64,000 bases of DNA, taken from Luteimonas huabeiensis HB2. GTDB lineage: Bacteria > Pseudomonadota > Gammaproteobacteria > Xanthomonadales > Xanthomonadaceae. Under the pieces are notes generated by a model. It ran no database searches, had not been told where the DNA came from, and worked only from the letters and a program-made list of their open reading frames with translations. The first letter of the stretch is position 1; every line of letters begins with the position of its first letter. This document shows positions 1 to 6,883 of this stretch, piece by piece. The stretch is taken from NCBI RefSeq assembly GCF_000559025.1, contig NZ_JAAN01000014.1:248001-312000 (forward strand), written 5' to 3'. The position numbers and the translations under genes are program-made.

Positions 1-1
1 C

Positions 2-691
2 GTCGACCGTCTGGTCGCCAGCGACGCCGACGCGGTGCTGCTGGCCGGCGACTACGTGATCCTGAGCGTGCTGTTCGGCGAGTACGTGCCCGCCGAGCGG
101 ATCGCGCCGCGCTTCGCGCGCCTGGCGCGCGCCAAGCCGGTGTACGCGGTGCTCGGCAATCACGACTGGTGGAAGGGCGGCGCGCGCGTGCGCCGCGCGT
201 TCGAGGCCGCCGGCGTGACGGTGCTGGAGAACGCATCGGCCACCGTGCGGCTGGGCGACTGCCGCTTCGCCATCGCCGGCATCGGCGACAAGTGGGAGGG
301 CCGGCCCGCCCCCCGACGCGCCTTCGCCGGCCTGCCCGACGGCGTGCCCGTGCTCGCGCTCACCCACAACCCCGAGCTGTTCCCGGACGTGCCCTCGCGC
401 GCCGCGCTCACGGTGTCGGGCCATACCCACGGCGGCCAGCTCGGCATCCCCTGGCCCGGCGATCCGCCGCTGCCGGCGAAGATCGGCGGGCACTACCTGA
501 CCGGCCACCTCGTCGAACGCGGCCAGCACCTGTTCGTGTCCTCCGGCATCGGCACCAGCATCCTGCCGTTCCGCTTCGGCATGCCGCCGGAGATCTCGCG
601 GCTGACGCTGCGCCGCGAGCCGGCGGCTGCTACGGAGCGCGCCACAGCGGCCAGGCGAACAGCGCCGCCCCCAGCAGGAACAGCACCGTGA
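2..691 (+). CDS. Metallophosphoesterase, calcineurin-like (5' end outside window)
   Basis: The reading frame is open from the window edge, so the N-terminus with the first D-x-H metal motif is missing. Visible family motifs in order are LLAGDYV (GD motif), GNHDWW (GNHD motif), LTHNPE, and SGHTHGGQL (GH-x-H motif). These supply ligands of a two-metal centre. This arrangement matches the YkuE-like branch of calcineurin-like phosphoesterases, often membrane-anchored and implicated in lipid headgroup hydrolysis, but the substrate cannot be read from the sequence. The C-terminal 25 or so residues are Ala/Thr/Pro-rich and low in complexity. The 3' end overlaps the convergent small membrane-protein gene by 62 bases, so one of the two ends may be mis-set. 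The domain assignment is secure; the specific function is not. Confidence 0.85.
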   Translation, partial: VDRLVASDADAVLLAGDYVILSVLFGEYVPAERIAPRFARLARAKPVYAVLGNHDWWKGGARVRRAFEAAGVTVLENASATVRLGDCRFAIAGIGDKWEGRPAPRRAFAGLPDGVPVLALTHNPELFPDVPSRAALTVSGHTHGGQLGIPWPGDPPLPAKIGGHYLTGHLVERGQHLFVSSGIGTSILPFRFGMPPEISRLTLRREPAAATERATAARRTAPPPAGTAP

Positions 692-1016
692 GCGCGTGCA
701 CCGCAGGGTGGCGCAGCCGGCGCAGGAACACCGCCTGCTCGACCGAGCGGCCGAGCCAGAACAGCGCCATCGCGGCGAGCATGGCGCGGCCCAGCGGCGT
801 GCCGGCGAGTTCGGCCGGATAGAACGCGCACAACGCGGCTACACAGAAGAACACGTAGGTCAGCCGCAGGTTGAGGATCTGCACGATCGCGCGGTTGGCC
901 GGGCGCAGCTTCGGCAGCTCGTGCTTCCAGTCGAACAGGCGCCAGAACAGCAGGTGGAACGCGCCGAAGGCGGCGCTGTGCACGGCGCAGAGCGCGATCG
1001 CGAGCCCGGCGCTCAC
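630..1016 (-). CDS. Small polytopic membrane protein, function unknown
   Basis: This is a 128-residue hydrophobic protein starting at a GTG (complement of 1014-1016). It has about four membrane-spanning stretches: residues 2-20, around 45-65, around 70-90 and around 105-125. A conserved-looking polar segment, FDWKHELPKL, lies after the first helix. I do not recognise a named family; it resembles the many short hypothetical inner-membrane proteins of proteobacteria. It lies downstream of fadE on the same strand but is separated from it by a GC-rich hairpin, so it is probably not simply an operon member. Its 3' end overlaps the convergent metallophosphoesterase gene. Coding character is supported by the regular alternation of hydrophobic helices and the absence of stops. 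Confidence 0.6.
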   Translation of the reverse strand: MSAGLAIALCAVHSAAFGAFHLLFWRLFDWKHELPKLRPANRAIVQILNLRLTYVFFCVAALCAFYPAELAGTPLGRAMLAAMALFWLGRSVEQAVFLRRLRHPAVHALTVLFLLGAALFAWPLWRAP

Positions 1017-1061
1017 GTCGCGCGGCCCCTGGCCCGGCGAATGGCCGGTGCCTCGAACGCG

Positions 1062-1086
1062 CACGCCCGGCGCGAGGCCGGGCGTG
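1062..1086 (-). terminator. GC-rich hairpin downstream of fadE
   Basis: CACGCCCGGC at 1062-1071 pairs perfectly with GCCGGGCGTG at 1077-1086 around a 5-base loop. It sits 43 bases past the fadE stop, before the GTG of the next gene on the same strand. There is no U-run on the transcript side, so it may be an attenuator or mRNA-stabilising hairpin rather than a classical terminator. Confidence 0.45.
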
Positions 1087-1129
1087 GCGTGGCGGGATGA
1101 CGCATGGCGGGCCCGCGGGCGCGGGGCGG

Positions 1130-3604
1130 TCAGGCCGCCTCGCGCGCGCGGCCCGTGCCTTCGCGGTCGTAGTAGGTGGCCGCGCGCAGCTCGTGGGCGT
1201 CGAAGTCGTCGACGGTGATCGTGTCCAGGGTGATCCGCCGCAGCTCCTCCAGCAACTGGCGCTCCTCGGCGGTGATGACGCCCGCCCGGACCGCTTCCTC
1301 GAGCTGGGCGTCGTAGTCCAGCGCCTGGATGCCCTTGGACTTCAGCGCCTTGAGGAACTTGCGCTCCACCGGCTCCGCCGCGACCGCCTTGGCCAGGTAG
1401 CTGGCGATGCGGCCGCCCGGGTTGTTCTCGCACGGGGTCAGGAACACGCCCTGCGCCAGCCGGTCGCGCGCCTCGTTGACGTTCATCAGCAGCGAGGCCA
1501 CCCGGTGGCCGAGGCGGTCGCCCGGGGCCTCGGCGCGGCGGCCCAGCGGGAAGATCAGCGCCCACATCAGCCAGCCGATCGGGCGGACCGGGAAGTTGCG
1601 CAGCGCCGCCGACAGCGCGGTCTCGATCTTGTGCACGCTGTCGTGGAACGCCCAGGCCAGCAGCGGCTTGTCCGCCGCCGGGGCGCCCTCGTCGTGGTAG
1701 CGCTTGAGGATCGCGCTGGTCATGTAGATGTGGCTGAGCACGTCGCCCAGGCGCCCGGACAGCGACTCCTTGAACTTCAGCTTGCCGCCCAGCGTCATCA
1801 TCGACACGTCGGCCATCAGCGCCAGGTTCGCGGAATAGCGATCGAGCTTGCGGAAGAAGCGGCGGGTGTAGTCGTCGCCGGGCGCGGCGCCGATCCGGGC
1901 GCCGGTGATGCCGAACCAGAACGAGCGCACCGCGTTGGAGATGCCGTAGCGGATGTGGCCGAACAGGTTGCGGTCGAACGCGTCCAGGCCGGCGCGGCGG
2001 TCCGGGTCCTGCGCGGCCTGCATCTCCTTGAGCACCCACGGATGGCACAGGATCGCGCCCTGGCCGAAGATCAGCAGGCTGCGGGTCATGATGTTGGCGC
2101 CTTCCACGGTGATCCCGATCGGCGCCGCCTGCCAGGCGCGGCCGGCGAAGTTGCGCGGGCCGAGGATGATGCCCTTGCCGCCGATCACGTCCATGACGTC
2201 GCTGGAAACCTCGCGCGCCATCGTCGTGCAGTGGTACTTGGCGATGGCCGAGGGCACCGCCGGCACGTCGCCGCGGTCGACCGCGGCGGCGGTGGCCTGC
2301 GCCAGCGCGCTGATCGCATAGGCCTTGCCGCCGATGCGCGCCAGCGCCTCCTCCACGCCCTCGAAGCGGCCGACCGACAGCCCGAACTGCTTGCGGATGC
2401 GCGCGTAGGCGCCGGTGACCACCGCGCCGGCCTTGGCGCCGCCGCTGGCGGTGGAGGGCAGGGTGATCGAGCGGCCGATCGCCAGGCACTCGTTGAGCAT
2501 GTTCCAGCCCTTGCCGGCCTTCTCCGGGCCGCCCACCAGCTGGCTCAGCGGGACGAAGACGTCCTTGCCGCGGATCGGGCCGTTCTGGAACGGCGAGTTG
2601 AGCGGGAAGTGGCGGCGGCCGATCTCCACCCCGGGGGTGTCGCGCGGCAGCAGCGCCAGCGTGATGCCGATGTCCTCGACGTCGCCCAGCAGCTTGTCCG
2701 GGTCGTACATGCGGAACGCCAGACCGATCAGCGTGGCCACCGGCGCCAGGGTGATGTAGCGCTTGTCGAAGGTCAGGCGCACGCCGAGCACCTGCGCGCC
2801 GTTCCACTCGCCCTTGCAGACGATGCCGTAGTCGGGGATCGAGGTGGCGTCGGAACCGGCGAAAGGACCGGTCAGACCGAAGCAGGGCACCTCGCGGCCG
2901 TCGGCCAGGCGCGGCAGGTACAGATCCTTCTGGTCCTGGGTGCCGTAGTGCACCAGCAGCTCGCCCGGACCCAGGGAATTCGGCACGCCGACGGTGGAGC
3001 TGACCACGCTGGAGATCGAGGCGATCTTCTGGATCACCTTGTGGTGCGCCAGCGCGGAGAAGCCGAGGCCGCCGTACTCCTTCGGGATGATCATGCCGAA
3101 GAAGCGGTTCTGCTTGATGAAGTCCCACAGCTCCGGCGGCAGGTCGGCATCGACATGGGTGATGCGCCACTCGTCGATCCTGCGGCACAGCTCCTCCACC
3201 GGGCCGTCGAGGAAGGCCTGTTCCTCGGCGGTCAGTTCGGGCTTCGGATACGACAGCAGCTTCTGCCAGTCCGGGTCGCCGGTGAACAGTTCGCCCTCGA
3301 AGCCGACCGATCCGGTCTCCAGCGCGATGCGCTCGGTCTGCGACAGCGGCGGCAGCACCTTGCGGAAGAACTTGAGCATCGGCGCCGAGATCAGCGCCTT
3401 GCGCAGCGGCGAGACCAGCAGCGGCACCGCGACCAGGGCGAGCAGCACGGCCGCGACCAGCGTGGCGGTGGCGCTCGCGCCCAGCAGCCGGCAGGCGACC
3501 AGCGCGGTGGCGGCGATCGCCACCCACACCGGGAAGCGCATGCGGTGGTAGGCGGCGAACATGCCGGTGAGGAGAAGGGCGAGGAACGGGATCGCGGCGC
3601 TCAT
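1130..3604 (-). CDS. fadE: Acyl-CoA dehydrogenase FadE
   Basis: FadE is the FAD-dependent enzyme for the first step of fatty-acid beta-oxidation, oxidising acyl-CoA to trans-2-enoyl-CoA. The 824-residue length fits the long FadE class (about 814 in E. coli) rather than ordinary 380-residue acyl-CoA dehydrogenases. The N-terminus has two hydrophobic segments (about residues 1-20 and 28-65), typical of this membrane-associated class. The central catalytic module carries FFGMIIPKEYGGLG, the acyl-CoA/FAD motif LTGPFAGSDATSIPD, and DVIGGKGIILGPRNF. The C-terminal FadE-specific domain follows IFGQGAILCHPWVLKEM. The ATG at 3604 was chosen because it yields the hydrophobic N-terminus. The gene is divergent from a TetR-family regulator with a 20-bp palindrome between them, which suggests local repression relieved by acyl-CoA. 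Confidence 0.95.
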   Translation of the reverse strand: MSAAIPFLALLLTGMFAAYHRMRFPVWVAIAATALVACRLLGASATATLVAAVLLALVAVPLLVSPLRKALISAPMLKFFRKVLPPLSQTERIALETGSVGFEGELFTGDPDWQKLLSYPKPELTAEEQAFLDGPVEELCRRIDEWRITHVDADLPPELWDFIKQNRFFGMIIPKEYGGLGFSALAHHKVIQKIASISSVVSSTVGVPNSLGPGELLVHYGTQDQKDLYLPRLADGREVPCFGLTGPFAGSDATSIPDYGIVCKGEWNGAQVLGVRLTFDKRYITLAPVATLIGLAFRMYDPDKLLGDVEDIGITLALLPRDTPGVEIGRRHFPLNSPFQNGPIRGKDVFVPLSQLVGGPEKAGKGWNMLNECLAIGRSITLPSTASGGAKAGAVVTGAYARIRKQFGLSVGRFEGVEEALARIGGKAYAISALAQATAAAVDRGDVPAVPSAIAKYHCTTMAREVSSDVMDVIGGKGIILGPRNFAGRAWQAAPIGITVEGANIMTRSLLIFGQGAILCHPWVLKEMQAAQDPDRRAGLDAFDRNLFGHIRYGISNAVRSFWFGITGARIGAAPGDDYTRRFFRKLDRYSANLALMADVSMMTLGGKLKFKESLSGRLGDVLSHIYMTSAILKRYHDEGAPAADKPLLAWAFHDSVHKIETALSAALRNFPVRPIGWLMWALIFPLGRRAEAPGDRLGHRVASLLMNVNEARDRLAQGVFLTPCENNPGGRIASYLAKAVAAEPVERKFLKALKSKGIQALDYDAQLEEAVRAGVITAEERQLLEELRRITLDTITVDDFDAHELRAATYYDREGTGRAREAA

Positions 3605-3666
3605 GGCGGAGGCTCCGGGGCGGGATGCGAGGCGGGCAGGGCGGCGGCCGGATGCGAGCCGGCTAC

Positions 3667-3686
3667 ACCATACGGATTAGTATGGT
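3667..3686. promoter_or_regulatory. Palindromic operator candidate between fadE and the TetR gene
   Basis: ACCATAC at 3667-3673 and GTATGGT at 3680-3686 form a perfect 7-base inverted repeat with a 6-base centre. Its size and symmetry fit a TetR dimer. It lies 63 bases upstream of the fadE ATG and 96 bases upstream of the divergent regulator gene. An extra half-site, GTATGGT, recurs at 3761-3767, 15 bases before the regulator's ATG. The surrounding 100 bases are conspicuously AT-richer than the genes. Confidence 0.7.
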
Positions 3687-3781
3687 CGTGGGGAAAAACG
3701 CCTGTCAATCTTGCAATGCGTCATTTTTCCGAATCCGACGATACTTCTGCGCCTGCATGCGTATGGTTAAACTTCGCCGCC

Positions 3782-4399
3782 ATGAGCCAGCCGACCGCCG
3801 CCGCCAAGTCCCCTTCCTCCCGTACCGGCGAACGCCAGGGCCGGCTCAGCGCCGACGACTGGGCGCAGGCCGCGCTCGACCTGATCGCCGAGCAGGGCGT
3901 GGCCGCGGTGGCGGTGGAATCGCTCGCCCGCCGCCTGGGCGTCACCAAGGGCAGCTTCTACTGGCACTTTCCCTCGCGCGACGCGCTGCTGCAGGCGGCG
4001 CTCGAGCGCTGGGAGAACGTCGAGCAGGAGGCCGTGTTCGGCGCGCTGGAGGCGATTTCCGATCCGCGCGAGCGGCTGCGCGCGCTGATCCAGATGGTCG
4101 CGCACGAGATCAAGCTGCACGTCATCTACAGCGCGCTGCTGCAGGCGCTCGACCACCCGATCGTGCAGCCGGTGATCGGCCGCGTCTCCGAGCGCCGCCT
4201 GGCCTACCTGACCGCCTCCTACCGCGAGGTCGGCTTCGCAGAGGGCGAGGCGCGGCACCGCGCGCGCCTGGCCTACACCGCGTACGTCGGCTTCCTGCAG
4301 CTGTCGATCCAGCTGCCGCAGTCGCGGCTCGATCACGAGCAGTTCGACGCCTATATCGAGCACGTGATGGCGACGCTGATCCCGCCTGCGCGGCCGTAG
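3782..4399 (+). CDS. TetR/AcrR-family transcriptional regulator, probable fadE regulator
   Basis: This is a 205-residue protein with an N-terminal TetR helix-turn-helix. LIAEQGVAAVAVESLARRLG is followed by the recognition helix VTKGSFYWHFPSRDALL (about residues 38-70). The rest is an all-helical ligand-binding domain with no family-specific name that I recognise. The ATG at 3782 starts a short polar leader before the domain. Divergent orientation to fadE and the shared palindromic site suggest that it represses fadE and itself and responds to a fatty acyl ligand, as FadR/PsrA-type TetR regulators do. That role is inferred from context, not from the sequence of the ligand domain. Confidence 0.9.
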   Translation: MSQPTAAAKSPSSRTGERQGRLSADDWAQAALDLIAEQGVAAVAVESLARRLGVTKGSFYWHFPSRDALLQAALERWENVEQEAVFGALEAISDPRERLRALIQMVAHEIKLHVIYSALLQALDHPIVQPVIGRVSERRLAYLTASYREVGFAEGEARHRARLAYTAYVGFLQLSIQLPQSRLDHEQFDAYIEHVMATLIPPARP

Positions 4400-4521
4400 C
4401 GGCAGGCCGCGCCGCTTCCCAGCGCGCTCGGGCGTTGACGCAGGTGCAGCAAGACCCGCGCAGCCGCTGTCCCTAGAATGTCCCGCTGGACAACGCGGCG
4501 AGCGCCGCAGTGGAGCAGTGC

Positions 4522-6273
4522 ATGAACGCGGTCGCGCCCCTGAACGTCCCCACGCAGATGCCGGCGGGCAGCGTTCCGCCCGCGCTCGCGGACTGGGTCG
4601 CCGCGGTGGCCCGGCGCACGCGCCCGGACCGCATCCACTGGTGCGACGGCAGCGACGCCGAGTACGACGCCCTGCTCGCGCTGATGGAAGCCGACGGCAC
4701 CCTGATCAGGCTCAATCCCGAGACGCATCCCGGCTGCTGGCTGCACCGCTCCGATCCGGACGACGTGGCGCGCGTGGAGCACCTGACCTTCGTCTGCACC
4801 CGCGAGCGCGACGCCGCCGGCCCCAACAACCATTGGATGGCCCCGGACGAAGCGCACGCGAAGATGGACGCACTGTTCGAGGGCTGCATGCGCGGGCGCA
4901 CGATGTACGTGGTGCCGTACTGCATGGGCCCGATCGACTCGCCGCTGGCGCGCTGCGGCGTGGAGATCACCGACTCGCCCTATGTGGTGGCCAACATGCG
5001 GATCATGACCCGCATGGGCGCCGCCGCGCTGCGGCGGATCGAGCGCGAAGGGCGCTTCGTGCGCGGCTTGCACTCGCTGGGCGAGCTCGACCCCGAGCGG
5101 CGCTTCATCATGCACTTCCCCGAGGAACTGTCGATCCAGTCCTACGGCTCCGGTTACGGCGGCAACGCGCTGCTGGGCAAGAAGTGCCACGCGCTGCGCA
5201 TCGCGTCCTGGCAGGCGCGCGAGGAGGGCTGGCTGGCCGAGCACATGCTCATCGTCGGCATCCAGACTCCGCGCGGCGACACCCACTACGTCGCCGCCGC
5301 GTTCCCCAGCGCCTGCGGCAAGACCAACCTGGCCATGCTGATCCCGCCCGAGCGCTACCGCGAGCGCGGCTGGAAGGTGTGGACGGTCGGCGACGACATC
5401 TGCTGGATGCGCCCCAGCGAGGACGGCCGCCTGTGGGCGATCAACCCCGAGGCCGGCTTCTTCGGCGTGGCGCCAGGCACCTCGGCGAAGTCGAACCCGA
5501 ACGCGCTGGCGATGCTCCAGCGCGACACCCTCTTCACCAACGTCGCGCTGACCGACGACGGCCAGCCCTGGTGGGAAGGCCTGGACGATCGCGTACCGGC
5601 CTTCGACTGGCAAGGCCGGCCCTACGACCCGGCCAACGGGCCGGCCGCGCACCCCAACTCGCGCTTCACCGTCGCCGCTTCGCGCTGCCCGTCGTACTCG
5701 CCGCACGCGGAAGACCCGCAGGGGGTGCCGATCTCGGCGATCGTCTTCGGCGGCCGCCGCGCCTCGCTGGTGCCGCTGGTGTTCGAGGCCCGCGACTGGA
5801 CGCACGGCGTGCGGATCGGCGCCTCGATGGCCTCGGAGACCACCGCCGCGGCGACCGGCCAGGTCGGCGTGGTCCGGCGCGACCCGATGGCGATGAAGCC
5901 CTTCTGCGGCTATCACTTCGGCGACTACTTCGCCCACTGGCTCTCGTTCGACCGGCCCGGCGCGCGACTGCCGAAGGTCTTCCACGTCAACTGGTTCCGC
6001 AAGGACGCCGACGGCCGCTTCCTGTGGCCCGGCTTCGGCGAGAACATGCGGGTGCTGGAATGGATCGTCGGGCGGGTGGAGGGGAGTGCGGGGGCGGTGG
6101 AATCGCGCTTGGGCCCGATGCCCGGACGCGGCGACATCGATCTCGCCGGGCTGGAGGACTGCGACTTCGACGCGCTGATGCAGGTCGACCCGGAGGCCTG
6201 GTCGAAGGAGTCCGAAGAGGCGCGCGGCTTCGTCGAAGGGCTGCGCCCGGGGTTGTGGCGTCAAATGGGCTGA
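4522..6273 (+). CDS. pckG: Phosphoenolpyruvate carboxykinase, GTP-dependent
   Basis: PckG converts oxaloacetate and GTP to phosphoenolpyruvate, CO2 and GDP in cytosolic gluconeogenesis. The 583-residue protein is of normal length for the GTP class. Diagnostic features are the P-loop FPSACGKTN with the hyper-reactive Cys265 and Lys267, the kinase-2/metal segment VGDDICWM, the substrate region [18 protein letters not shown], and [10 protein letters not shown]. The ATP-dependent class has none of these. The ATG at 4522 was preferred over an in-frame GTG at 4510 because GGAG at 4512-4515 is well spaced for it. A TAGAAT at 4474-4479 could be its -10 element. The 3' end faces a convergent small gene across a strong hairpin. 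Confidence 0.96.
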   Translation: MNAVAPLNVPTQMPAGSVPPALADWVAAVARRTRPDRIHWCDGSDAEYDALLALMEADGTLIRLNPETHPGCWLHRSDPDDVARVEHLTFVCTRERDAAGPNNHWMAPDEAHAKMDALFEGCMRGRTMYVVPYCMGPIDSPLARCGVEITDSPYVVANMRIMTRMGAAALRRIEREGRFVRGLHSLGELDPERRFIMHFPEELSIQSYGSGYGGNALLGKKCHALRIASWQAREEGWLAEHMLIVGIQTPRGDTHYVAAAFPSACGKTNLAMLIPPERYRERGWKVWTVGDDICWMRPSEDGRLWAINPEAGFFGVAPGTSAKSNPNALAMLQRDTLFTNVALTDDGQPWWEGLDDRVPAFDWQGRPYDPANGPAAHPNSRFTVAASRCPSYSPHAEDPQGVPISAIVFGGRRASLVPLVFEARDWTHGVRIGASMASETTAAATGQVGVVRRDPMAMKPFCGYHFGDYFAHWLSFDRPGARLPKVFHVNWFRKDADGRFLWPGFGENMRVLEWIVGRVEGSAGAVESRLGPMPGRGDIDLAGLEDCDFDALMQVDPEAWSKESEEARGFVEGLRPGLWRQMG

Positions 6274-6310
6274 AAAAGCCGCCGGCGTCCGCGGGATCGG
6301 CGCCGGCGGC
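6273..6310 (-). terminator. Rho-independent terminator for the small secreted-protein gene
   Basis: A perfect 10-bp stem, GCCGCCGGCG (6278-6287) with CGCCGGCGGC (6301-6310), encloses a 13-base loop. On the minus strand the stem is immediately followed by a run of five T residues, the classical intrinsic terminator layout. The stem may also stop convergent pckG transcripts, although on the plus strand it lacks a T-run and begins 4 bases after the pckG stop. Confidence 0.85.
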
Positions 6311-6316
6311 CCGGCG

Positions 6317-6646
6317 TCAGATCGGCTCCGCGGTGCAGCGTGCGCGCGACGTTGCGGTGGCCACGATCTGGCCGCCGACGATGAAGAGCGCGTTCGCGGT
6401 GACCCAGCCGGGGTTGCGCGGACAATAGAACTGGCAAACATAGGAGTTCGTACAGTTGGCCGGGAACAGCGCATCGGTACCGGCGGTGTCGAAGCTCCAG
6501 GCGAGCGTGTCGTAGGCCGGGCCCGACGTCACCCAGCAGAAGTTGCTTCCGCTGCAATCCAGAGACGCCTGCTGCGCGTTCGCTGCGCCCGCCCAGGCGG
6601 TTCCGCCGAGCAAGGCCATCGCCACGACGAAAGATCTGATCTTCAT
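6317..6646 (-). CDS. Small secreted cysteine-containing protein, unknown function
   Basis: This 109-residue protein has a clear Sec signal peptide: MKIRSFVV, a hydrophobic core, then cleavage probably after AGAANA around residue 25. The mature part contains six cysteines (in DCSGSNFC, NC, VCQFYC and RC), consistent with disulfide bonding in the periplasm or outside the cell. No family is recognised. Two adjacent ATG codons are available; AAGGAG lies 7 bases before the second (6646), which I chose. The gene stands alone, with a strong intrinsic terminator just past its stop and the TonB-dependent receptor gene ending upstream on the same strand. Confidence 0.7.
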   Translation of the reverse strand: MKIRSFVVAMALLGGTAWAGAANAQQASLDCSGSNFCWVTSGPAYDTLAWSFDTAGTDALFPANCTNSYVCQFYCPRNPGWVTANALFIVGGQIVATATSRARCTAEPI

Positions 6647-6840
6647 CATCTCGCTCCTTAAGAATGCTGGTGGGATGCTCCGCCGTCCCCGGATATCGCG
6701 TCGTGTGTCGGCTCCATCGGCCATAGCCCGGGAATGCGGGCCTCTCGATGCTAGGCCAGGTTGCTGTGGTGGGATCGGATGGCGATCACGTTTCTGGTGC
6801 CGGCGGAATCGCATGCCCAGGTCGATTCCCCCTTAAACGA

Positions 6841-6862
6841 ATGGGGTCCCGAAGGACCCCAT
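6841..6862 (-). terminator. UUCG-tetraloop hairpin downstream of the TonB-dependent receptor gene
   Basis: ATGGGGTCC (6841-6849) pairs perfectly with GGACCCCAT (6854-6862). The loop reads UUCG on the minus-strand transcript, closed by C-G, which is the exceptionally stable tetraloop. The stem is followed on that strand by TCGTTTAA. It lies 21 bases past the receptor stop codon. Confidence 0.72.
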
Positions 6863-6883
6863 CCGTCGCTCTGCGTTTCCGGA

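Noticed and set aside
1097-3600. Long plus-strand frame antisense to fadE that runs into the TetR gene
   Set aside because: The part before 3782 is Arg/Ala/Gly-rich shadow sequence. Only the segment from the ATG at 3782 shows a real helix-turn-helix domain.
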